Shown here: piece by piece, positions 54,352 to 64,000 of the stretch | Position numbering within the stretch: the stretch's first letter is position 1 | Layout: each line of letters starts with the position of its first letter | NCBI RefSeq assembly: GCF_964340395.1 | Contig: NC_135552.1 | Span: forward strand, 10,414,194 to 10,478,193 | Reading direction: 5' to 3' | Length of the DNA stretch: 64,000 nucleotides | DNA from: Glandiceps talaboti | Taxonomy: Eukaryota > Hemichordata > Enteropneusta > Spengelidae | Made by a program: the position numbers and the translations under genes | The notes under the pieces: generated by a model | Database searches by the model: none | What the model saw: only the letters and a program-made list of their open reading frames with translations | Told to the model about the DNA's origin: nothing

Positions 54352-57206
54352 TTAGTGAAGAGATCTGAACAGATAAAATTCGGGTATGAAAGTAGCAGCA
54401 ATAAGGAGGCAGATATTTATCTGTGATGACGTTGCTGCTGAGGTCAGAGGTGAAGTTTCAATGGGAATACTTGATGTGCTATAAACTGTTGTGGTGTCAA
54501 TAACTCCTTCGTTGGTTTGGTTGAAATTCAGAACTCCAAGAACCGCATAGTGATCCGAGAGATCACGCAGAGAATCGGGTCTCAAACAGTCGGGTGAGTT
54601 TGGGTAGGTGTAGCCGGGATCTAACAACCCAGACAACATACATACATGAAATGGTTCACTCTCTTCGAATACTTTTACTTCAAGCGTTGTTGCGTCTGGC
54701 TGTAAATGTTCATTACTATAAGCAACGTAATCAAGCCATTCTGACTCTTTGTCCCCACTGTTGTCATTTAAATCATTATTTTCACGATCGAAAGTCACTT
54801 TGACATTACCGACGATAGAGGGCATTGTTGCATGTATAGCCTCCAAAACTGCCAGAGTGTTTTGTGCGTTGTTCAACATATCTGCATTAAAGTCCCCAGC
54901 GTAAATAACAGGTTCCAACGTCGATATGTTCTGGTGAAGCATATGTTGGTAGATTTCACTAGCCTGCTGTACTCGAACAATATCTCTACTCACTCCAGGC
55001 TGGGCTTGCATATGGGTACCAAATAAATGAAAGATCTGAGAGTTTCCATTGACGGACTTTTCGATTTTAGCATACATGACACCTTTACTTGAAAACTGAT
55101 CCGAAGTTGTCCGGTCCATAGCTTCATATATGTGTTCATCGTAGTAGACGATTGGCCAACGAGAAGCGATAAACACGCCCCCGTTCTCTGGTTGGGTGAT
55201 AGAGATGTCATCCCTGCCAACTGTTGGAGTATTGTAGGGAAACCCGTGATAAACTAACAAATCACGAATGGAGAGATCGTTAGGAAAACACCCTCCCATG
55301 AAAACTTCATTCCATACGATTGCGTCCATATCCAATATTCCGTCGAAGATCTGGAACGGTATTCGACAGGTTCGCTCACGTTGTCCACTTTGATAATATA
55401 GGTAACTTAGTTCATACACGTTGTAACTGAGAACTTTCAAGATATTTACTGGTGTTGGTTCGGGTAAAGAAGCTGGTAGCGGAGTTGCACATAGTACTTT
55501 GGTTCCATTCTCACAAGGTTCAGTGTCAAGGTCTCCAATCGGATCACTGCACACATACTCAAAACCAAATAATTCACAGGAACTGGAATTTCCTTCACAG
55601 TATGGAGGTGAACCTGCATGGTAAAAGGATACAACGGAAATAGCAAAATGTTCCATTAAGAGACAAGACTAGAGCGTGATGAATTTTCATTTGTTGAAAA
55701 CCAAAGTGGTCGTAACTGCGTTCAAAATATTTTGCCCGATTATGCATGTGTTGCTGTTCATCACCAAAGGAAGCTAAGACGGTTTAGTTTAGCAAAAGTG
55801 TGATTTCCCCTTAACATGATGACTACTTAACTACCACCTGTAATGGTCAAGATTCCCTAGGTATTGTTGTTCTTAAATATTTTAAGACAATTGGCTAGTG
55901 TACAATTTCCACTGCATTCACTAAAATCGTTAAATTGTGAAAACGTAAACTCTTATTTTATATTGGTATATCTGTGTTTAATGCTAACTGTACGATAACT
56001 TTGTGAAATATGTCTTATGGCAATATGTACGCTAGGAAGAGAGGTTGAGTCCCATTTTGGTAAAACTCGTCATGCATGACATGTTTGCCCCAACAGTTCC
56101 AAACAGACTTACCCAACCATACTTGCAGTTGCTCAGTTTCTGTTGTAGTGACACTGTCACACATTCGTTCTGAAAGAAGAAAGGTAAGTGTACGAAATGG
56201 TGAAAAGGCTAATGGGGGGGTGGGGGGGGATAATACATCTTCAAATGTGAGAAAATCGCCTACCAAGTGCATGCAATGGAAGTGATGTATTTAATATAAG
56301 CACAGGCAAGTAAGAAACGTGTCTGTGATTTAAGCTTTTCCCCCTGACGAAACGAACGAAATATTTTCATATAGCAAAAACTTTTTCAAAAATATTCAGT
56401 CAAATCAAGTTGAAAGTAGCTGGCATTTCGGGAATTACTCTCCAAGAGCCGAGTCCTCATCACACTAAATGAAAGTGTAGCCTAGCCCAATAAAAGATAC
56501 ATGGATTTGTAACAATTCATACAGCGTATGATCGTGATAACGATACATTTAGTGATGGTAGCCCCGAATGCATATAAACGTGGTAAACTAAACGTACTTA
56601 CAACACACATACATGCAAACCGACAACTAAAGCTCTCTGTAAAACTAACTATAAAATATAAAGTGGTCAAATTACTTATTTACAACTTTTAATAAAAACT
56701 GCCGATAGCGGGCGTATGTCCTCCCACCGACCGAATAGCCGTAAGACCATAAAATACGTTTGAAAATGTCGACATGTCTTTCTCGTAATGCAACCAACTT
56801 AGAACTATGCCTTTCCCCGACGGAAATAGATATAACAAGTATTCTAACAAGAATCCCCTCCCCGAGAAAAAATAAAACAATATATAAGTTTGCGTCCAAA
56901 TTAGATAAGTATTCCGACAGATAGTCTCAAATATCTTTGTACCACAATTATGCGAGATTACATGTAGCATTTTCAGCAATCCACGTCATGTTTTACTTTT
57001 TGTCTTAGTCAATCACACGACACCAGACACTTTCCTTGTCTCTGGTTTATAGACACACACACAGCTAGAATTATAACATATCAAGGACCCCAACCACTCA
57101 AGACACTTGACCTTGTTAATAATGCCTACATTAATTTCTTACCTTGCTGGAGAGATAGACCCGTCGTTAACAGAAACAGTACAACTCTCAGGATCGCTCC
57201 ACTCAT
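54352..57206 (-). CDS. Secreted sphingomyelinase C-like phosphodiesterase, gene A, complete, 3 exons
   Basis: CDS exons are 57143-57206, 56113-56169 and 54352-55613 (phase 1 at both joints), 460 residues. Exon 1 encodes a signal peptide (MSGAILRVVLFLLTTGLSLQ). Exons 2 and 3 open with a Cys-rich segment. From about residue 97 the DNase I/EEP fold follows, with bacterial sphingomyelinase C-type residues: Asn105 (SYNVYEL), Glu143 (WNEVFMGG), His241 (GTHMQA), Asp281/Asn283 (AGDFNAD) and Asp394/His395 (LSDHYAV). This family hydrolyses sphingomyelin to ceramide and phosphocholine. The Ser/Thr-rich stalk and hydrophobic C-terminus suggest a GPI anchor, though the tail ends in several polar residues. 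Substrate is inferred from motifs only; other EEP phosphodiesterases are possible. Confidence 0.85.
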
Positions 57207-57703
57207 ATCGATGCCTTGCTTTAGTTTTACCGTCACGAATAAAGGTTGATATGGGAGGAAGCAGTCACGTCTGTGCGGCACAACTTTATTTTGGTATTTG
57301 GTACACAGTTGTTGCGTACTTGAATACTGCGCAGTGTAACGCATTATACTTTACATGTAAAAGATAAATTCATAATCACAGTTTTGATAGTGTATCAGCA
57401 ACACATTCCTTTTATATTATGGTGTCAGTAGTTACCCATTCTCTACGCTAACTTTAATATTCGAGCATTACAGCTTTCAAGTTTAATGTTGACGACGCAG
57501 AAAATTCTTTTCGTAATCATTTTAAATTTTACTATTTTTTATAGAAATAATGCTAATTTGCACACTAGTCCTGTTGTTCTCGTTGATGGTTCATATGATA
57601 TTGTCTACATATATTATGTAATTCACAAGATAAGATATGTTTTCCATCCCAGCTTGGAATCTATACATATGTATTCATCTTCTGCCCTCTGTTACGACAC
57701 CAC

Positions 57704-58147
57704 ATGGGCCAATCATTTGGAACATATAGTATCCTTGTAGATAGTCCTGCTTGCAAAAGATGTACAGGACGTGATTCTGACAATGTAAACCAAGAAGAGG
57801 GAAGGGAAGAGCCACTTCCAGAATCAGACGTGCCAGTGTCCTTTAGACACAAAAAGAAGGGAAGAATCAGAATCGAGAATACGCTCTGCATGATCTGGGA
57901 CTCCGGCACAGAGTGTGGGATGAAGATATGCGCACACCGGCCCTGGAGTCCCTGGAGCCCACATTTTCAGAGCTATCAGATTTCCAGCTGTATGACTATT
58001 AAAGTTGATCAGTCAAGTTGTCGTGTAAATTATCGCCTATTACAGTTAAGGGACACACCTTTCGTAAATCCCCGTTATATTATTGATTTGAACGTTGGGT
58101 TGTGTAGATTGACGAATCTTATCCGAATCTGTAAGATTGAAATCTGA
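57704..58147 (+). CDS. Unrecognised 147-codon open reading frame
   Basis: It runs from ATG to TGA without low-complexity sequence; the translation begins MGQSFGTYSILVDSPACKRC and later has two WSP repeats. I recognise no domain, no splice context was found, and the antisense strand is also open over part of it. It is more likely chance or a transposon fragment than a real gene. Confidence 0.15.
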   Translation: MGQSFGTYSILVDSPACKRCTGRDSDNVNQEEGREEPLPESDVPVSFRHKKKGRIRIENTLCMIWDSGTECGMKICAHRPWSPWSPHFQSYQISSCMTIKVDQSSCRVNYRLLQLRDTPFVNPRYIIDLNVGLCRLTNLIRICKIEI

Positions 58148-58418
58148 TAATTGGTGTACAGACGTGATCGTATGACAAGGTTAAGATCACAACAAATTGA
58201 TATCGCCAAATGTATCATATTGCAAAGTTGTGACTCGCCAAGATTTTCTGCAGGTGGCTTTAAGATCATGACGCAGAAGAGATTAATATATCCATCCATC
58301 CCTAGCCTGGAATCCATGCGGATGGGCATTTGAATTCTCTATGACGATGGGGGAAAATAAAAATTAAAAATCCCAAAATCGCCTGTATTCTTGGCTAATC
58401 CATCCCGTGCCATGCATA

Positions 58419-58420
58419 AA

Positions 58421-58452
<32 letters not shown>

Positions 58453-58587
58453 CACACGCACGCACGCGCACATACACACACACAAACACACATACATACA
58501 TACATACATACATACATACATACATACATACATACATACATACATACATACATACATACATACATACATACATACCATGCGAGACAT

Positions 58588-58645
<58 letters not shown>

Positions 58646-58662
58646 TGACTGACTGACTGAAA
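58419..58662. repeat. (CGCA)n / (CATA)n / (CAGA)n / (CTGA)n compound microsatellite
   Basis: Successive blocks of different tetranucleotides. Reading frames across it are artefacts. Confidence 0.96.
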
Positions 58663-59350
58663 CAGACGGCCAGACATGACAGTCTGTCGAATAGGAAAAT
58701 TAAGACACGTACAGTTTTTTCGTGCATGTATTCAATTATTCTTAACATAGGTTGTCACAAAGTACATGTACACATTTCCAATGGAAATTTGAAAAGAATA
58801 ATATGTCCGCTATATAGACAATATACTGAGTTGTTTTTGTGGGTAGCGACTAGAAGGGCGCCCATAACGACGAATCTGTCAGTCTAAATACGACAACATC
58901 ACTGCAATAAAACAGAAGAACTAGGTACGGTTGGATGAGAAACACACTGCCATGCTCTAGTTAGTATATGTTATATTTTAACATAAAATTAATATAATAT
59001 GGAGAAAAGTTACTAGGAACAGGAAAGGAGTTGAATGTTGCCGCAAAACGTCCTTCAATTCGCCGGGAGGATAAATACAAGTTGGTTTACAAATGTTATT
59101 TTCATGTCTTGATTTCACTGATATTCACTCTATTTGCTGACTTTATTTGACTTTACCACTGTACAGTATAATTCCACCGTGGGGGGGGGGGGGGGGAGAT
59201 TACTCTGTACACCTTCGTGTTAAGTTTCGTAAAATACATATATATGTATAAAGCTATAAGTGTCTCACTGGAGAGAACAGTGCTGCATGCAATATTAGTA
59301 GTAGAGGATTACATACTTGAATCAAGGATTCAAGACGTTACCATGGTCAC

Positions 59351-59407
59351 AAGTCGTTACTTGGAGTTTCACACTCCCTCAGCGAAACTCAGAGTAACGA
59401 CTTGTAA
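59351..59407. other. Hairpin with about 22-bp stem
   Basis: ACAAGTCGTTACTTGGAGTT and the inverted AACTCAGAGTAACGACTTGT pair with few mismatches around a loop of about 13-15 bases. It lies between the two sphingomyelinase genes. Function unknown. Confidence 0.6.
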
Positions 59408-59751
59408 CATCTTTATTCATTGGATTAAGCATATACATTATATTAATATGTTGAAATCGTGGTCACATTGGGGCCACTGCTGATTTTAAAAAAAAAACAC
59501 CCACAATTCCATATAGGTTACTATAGCTACACAAAAATAATGAAGCTAATAAAGTGTTTAGGGTATACGATATTACGAGTATGTCATTCCATCTCATAAA
59601 ACTGTTTTTAAAAAACCTTTCACTGCAGATTTAAATGAAATAAACAGCTGACAAATATGGGAAATGTATAGTTTCGGCATGTTTCTAGTTGGAGGATAAT
59701 TTTGGTTGAAACAAATGAAAAGGAAAAAACGCACAATCGAATTCTCGTGCA

Positions 59752-59757
59752 TTTATT
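59752..59757 (-). terminator. Candidate polyadenylation signal for sphingomyelinase gene B
   Basis: AATAAA on the minus strand, about 165 bases past the stop codon of gene B; a typical spacing. Confidence 0.55.
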
Positions 59758-59921
59758 GCACTTCACAATTCCACGCACATCACTCACCATCTTATTTGAT
59801 AAATGCGATATGTGTGTGAAGTAATTTTTACGAACATTTTCTTTATGATAAGGTTAGTGGGTTGTATATATTTGAGGATAAGGGTTACAAATAACCTCGA
59901 CAGGTACTACTTAGTAGTACA

Positions 59922-62900
59922 TTAGGCAATGACAGCGCTCAGTAACGTTAAAAGTGAAATCAACAGTAAATTCGACATTGGTAGGCTACCAACTGCAGTT
60001 GTGATTTCATAGTGTAGTATACCCCTGACGGCGTAGTGATCAGACATATCGCCAACGATCCACGTATCAAAACAGTCGTCTGTATTAGGATAGATATGCC
60101 TGTTGGTAGGGAAAGGCGTTTGTCTGCAGACATCCATCCATTCATGACGAAGCCGAAGTACCTCGATGGTCGAGTCCAACGGAATAAGGTGCTCGTGGCT
60201 CCACACCACGTAATCTAACCAACTTTTGTAGCTGGTGGGGTCCTTACGGAGGTCGTTGTTGATGCGATCGTAAGTATGGTCATAATCACCAATGATGGTC
60301 GGCATGGTGGAATGTAACTCATTGAGTACGTCGATGCCGTTTTGTTCGTTCGCTTTCATATCTGCATTGAAATCTCCGGCATATAACACAGGTTCGTTTT
60401 CAGGAATGTCAAATTTCTTCATGAAGTCGTACATTTCTGCTGCCTGTAAGACTCTCGTTGCGTCGTTTTCTTCGCCTACATAGGCTTGCATATGCGTACC
60501 AAAAATATGATACAACATGGTCTCTCCGTCCATTGTTTTTTCGATCTTCGCATACATTACTCCTTTGCAGAAAAACGTGCCATCGGGGAAATAATAATTT
60601 TCGAAAATTATTTCTTCTTCATATAAGATCGGCCATCTTGATGCAACAAGCACACCACCATTTTCAATATTCGGCGCGACCTGGAACTGACAATCAGCTA
60701 CGCCGACAGTTTCGGTGTAATGTATGAAACCATGGTAACGCAATAATTCGCGAAGATCGAGCCTACCGACCTCAGCGAAACATCCTCCCATGAACACTTC
60801 GTTAAAGACGATAACATCTATGTCCGTTGTAGACTCCAATATGTTGAAGAGAATTCGACAAGTACGCTGACGTTGTCCGTCTTGAGAAATGATGTACTGT
60901 AACTCAAAAATGTTGTAGGCTATGACGGAGATCGAGTTCGCTGGTTGTGGATCGGTCAGATTAACAGGTGGTCCGACCTGACACAAAACCTTGGTTCCAT
61001 TCTTACAGCTCGGGTCCTCCGATGGTTGTGTTGGATTGATCCCAGTGGGTACGGGTAAGGGACCAGGTAGGAAAGGAGGTAAGTTTGGCAGTGGGAATGG
61101 CAGGGTAGGTTTCACTGTTGTGTCGGGTGGTTCTATACTGTCACTGCACACGTACTCCATTCCATAGAACTCGCAGAGAGATTCGTCTGCCATGCAGTCT
61201 GGGGCATCATCTATTATTAGAAGAGAAAAACGAATGTGTTGAAAACTTTGTCGTTGTTGGCGCTTCTGGTCATGAAGCGTATTGAGTGACGCACTAAACA
61301 ATGTTACCCACATCTTCCTCTGAGTTGTACACTCAGACATACATCTCCTTGAAGTCAGGACAAATCTCACCAGTGTAAAGGGGTTTTGTGAATACATTTG
61401 TGTCACTTTCGAATCGTGGAATCGCCAATGATGAGTTTCAGATATCCATAATTTTTTTTTGTAGGAGACAGTACATTTTCAGCATACAAAAAAATGTATG
61501 TATACATATATGAACAATATGTAACTTTCTTGATCTTACTTTTGTTACGTGTTATTAATGTAATTGTTATGGTCAAAATGTTTAGAAATATTGCTTATAG
61601 AGGAAGTCACTACAATATAAGGAACATCCAAGCATACAAATGAAAGAGAGTTTTATGTGTAAAGCTTTGTACAGTGCGACGAGTCTTTCATTCTATTGCA
61701 TACACTATATATAGTACAACAACTATTGCACGGTGGAAACCAGTTGAGTGGAAACAAATCATGGCCTGGCTCGACAACATTATAACATTGTTACATTTAT
61801 TATTCCATTTGTCTGACTAGAATCACTAACATTTCTAAATTATTATCGTCTGCCGGGCAGATTGTAAGATACGCCCTCACAGACTAGGCTAGGCGGACAC
61901 CACAGACGAATACAAGAACTGCTGCCCCGTATACATGCTCACATAGTTGGAGGATATGATTTGACCATACGTCCATGGACGGAGCCCGTTCATTAATATA
62001 AACACAGTCCCCTGACACATCAGTCACTATAAAGATTGTGGTACAAACAAGCTGAGCTGGGTATAGTGACCTATCAACCTTATCTCTCGATGATATCATT
62101 GAAGGACCTATATACTCACATATGATCGACAAATCGTACGATTTTATCATTTCAATCTATGACGTCATTTCTAAATAGTTTATTTTTTTGTTCATTTTAG
62201 CAAGTTGATAGCTCGTTTTCCACAGTAATACCGTATGTTTTCGACTGACAGTAAACATTTTCTAACGAGAGATGGTCAGACTGTCAGTAAACTGGGTCAG
62301 GGCTGGTTTGTACCCTTTGATCATGGAATCAGGTCATCCTAAAATAGAAAATTGTGCTTTGACAAAGTGTAAAGTTGTCATGGTAACTGATTGGTTATCA
62401 TGACTATAAAGCATGGTTCAAGGTAACGAAGTAATGCTAGAGTTGTATAACAAGATCGGCGAACTATTATTTACGCTTTGGAACTAAACAAAGTCCATCA
62501 ATACGATAGATGATAAACTAAACAATCTCCGTTGTCCATGTTTGTTTGTTTGTTTGTTTGTTTGTTTGTTTGTTTGTTTGTTTGTTTGTTTGTTGGCTTG
62601 CTTATGTGCCTTTGTAATAATACAACGACGTACTTACAGCCATCTTTGGTGCTTTCAAGTCAGCAACGTCACGCACAAATAAAACTTCAAGTCCATATAG
62701 GTTTAAGTATTCATCATGTCATATAATGATATCTATATCTATATCTATATCTATATATGAGTGCAAAGGTAATGAGTAGAGCTGTCCTGATAAATGAATT
62801 CAATCCTGACAATACGAATGAATATTCTTTAACAAGGCAAGATATAAGTAGGTCACCACTTGACATTATAGATTTGTTTTATATATATATATATATATAT

Positions 62901-63154
62901 ATAAAGATTTGAGTGTCTGATGATCGCAATATGCGTGAAACTCCGAGTTACACCCAAGAAAGAGTTCCAGTACTACCAAAACTATATATATATATATATA
63001 TGTACATCAACATCTCCTGACGAGTGATTTACTCACGAAACAGGCTTGTAGAGACGAAAAACCCGACTTTATTTTCTTCTACCCTCAACATATACTCCGC
63101 TCTGCGTGCAGACGTATCGAGCACTGTACTACGGACAAATCTTACCACTGACTT

Positions 63155-63249
<95 letters not shown>

Positions 63250-63461
63250 TATGGTGTGTGTGTGTATGTATGTATGTATGTATGTATGTATGTATGTATG
63301 TATGTATGTATGTATGTATGTATGTATGTGTGTATGTGTGTATGTATGTATGTATGTATGTATGTACGTACGTATGTATGTATGTGGGTAGGTAGGTAGG
63401 TAGGTAGGTAGGTAGGTGTGTGTGCGTGCGTGCGTGTGTGGTATGGTATGGTGTGTGTGTG

Positions 63462-63556
<95 letters not shown>

Positions 63557-63679
63557 CAACGATATTCATAACGATAATACATCGTGATGGCCTTGAAAAG
63601 TGTGACCTATGACTATACTTACCAACCCAGACAGTCGGTCGCGTGTCGTCAAATGTGACAGCATCGCATTCAGTATAAG
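59922..63679 (-). CDS. Secreted sphingomyelinase C-like phosphodiesterase, gene B, first exon not identified
   Basis: Identified exons are 63623-63679 and 59922-61210, joined in phase 1. The short exon has the same length (57 nt), phase and CDxVT...VWxG pattern as in gene A. The large exon has the Cys-rich CEFYGMEYVCSDS segment, a Pro-rich linker absent from gene A, then AYNIFEL, FNEVFMGGC, GTHMQAYVG, AGDFNADM and DMSDHYAV, so all catalytic residues are present. The C-terminus (SNLLLISLLTLLSAVIA) is a good GPI-anchor signal. With gene A it forms a tandem duplicate on the same strand. The signal-peptide exon should lie upstream, in or beyond the right edge. Confidence 0.84.
62541..62595. repeat. 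(TTTG)n repeat
   Basis: About thirteen tandem tetranucleotide units in the gene B intron. Confidence 0.95.
62736..63001. repeat. (ATCT)/(TA)n short repeats
   Basis: An ATATCT run (62736-62756) and two TA runs (62880-62903 and 62985-63001) lie in the gene B intron. Confidence 0.9.
63157..63554. repeat. (TA)n / (GTAT)n / (GGTA)n / (GA)n compound microsatellite
   Basis: About 400 bp of successive simple repeats in the gene B intron, ending about 70 bases from exon 2 of gene B. Reading frames across it are artefacts. Confidence 0.97.
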
Positions 63680-63893
63680 CTGCAAGATGAACACAGATTT
63701 TAATTTACTGTCATAAACTCAAAACATAAACTTGTAATGAAAAATACCAATAGATAAAAATATGTATAATATGTATAGACTGCTTATAGTGTGCGGCTTG
63801 TACTTGTAGGGTGGCTTAAATGGGCACAAACTGAGCGTAGACGTTTTGGGCATACTTTTTGCTGCATGTTAGTACTCGCAGTAATCTACTTAC

Positions 63894-63940
63894 CGAAGTT
63901 TACACAATTAACCATCACTTGTAATTGTCTGAACTCAAAC
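63894..63940 (-). other. Candidate additional exon of gene B
   Basis: A GTAAGT donor and a ccag acceptor bound 47 bases. Read in the frame that ends in phase 1, it gives FEFRQLQVMVNCVNF and would splice in frame to exon 63623-63679. RQLQV echoes EQLQV of gene A exon 2. It enters in phase 2, so it would not join directly to a gene A-like signal-peptide exon. Confidence 0.3.
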
Positions 63941-64000
63941 CTGGTATTAAGATATAGCTTATAAACTACCTGATGACGTCATTTGTATACGTATAAAAAT

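Larger units (their letters stand above)
57207..59751. other. Spacer between sphingomyelinase genes A and B
   Basis: Presumably holds the promoter of gene A. It includes a plus-strand 147-codon open frame (57704-58147) of unknown meaning, a compound microsatellite (58419-58662) and a hairpin (59351-59407). No recognised gene. Confidence 0.5.

Noticed and set aside
61211-61406. Extending gene B's large exon upstream to an ATG at 61406
   Set aside because: The acceptor at 61211 joins in phase to the short exon shared with gene A, and the upstream residues have no signal peptide or homology.

Overview
The window is animal (metazoan) nuclear DNA. It holds multi-exon genes with GT-AG introns, long AT-rich introns, many microsatellites and several families of small inverted-repeat transposons. 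Protein similarities and gene structures suggest an invertebrate, possibly a deuterostome such as an acorn worm or lancelet, but a spiralian cannot be excluded from sequence alone. No rRNA, tRNA, CRISPR array or bacterial-style operon was seen.

Layout, left to right. (1) About 0.1-9.8 kb, minus strand: an ectonucleotide pyrophosphatase/phosphodiesterase (ENPP) family gene whose 3' end lies beyond the left edge. It keeps the metal ligands but has Ser where the family has its Thr nucleophile. (2) 11.8-44.5 kb, minus strand: a complete KIF7/KIF27-type kinesin. I reconstructed it as 34 phase-compatible exons encoding 1367 residues, from the motor start to a stop codon in a tiny last exon. (3) 47.4-51.6 kb, plus strand: a complete seven-exon SAP30BP (HCNGP-like) gene of 298 residues, divergent from the kinesin across about 3 kb that probably holds both promoters. 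(4) 54.4-57.2 kb and 59.9-63.7 kb, minus strand: two tandem paralogues of a secreted, probably membrane-anchored sphingomyelinase C-like enzyme of the DNase I/EEP superfamily. They share exon structure. The first is complete (460 residues); the second lacks its signal-peptide exon.

These genes do not form one pathway. The kinesin family works in Hedgehog signalling and cilia, SAP30BP in the nucleus, and ENPP and the sphingomyelinases at the cell surface or outside the cell. The most unusual material is the ENPP active-site change, the tandem bacterial-like sphingomyelinase genes, repeat-derived splice signals inside the kinesin gene (an array of extra 5' splice sites after the P-loop exon, a duplicated in-frame 27-nt mini-exon, and TC microsatellites serving as polypyrimidine tracts), and small transposons flanked by exact 10-bp target duplications. 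All exon calls come from reading by eye: splice sites, phases and remembered family motifs, without alignment or transcript data.
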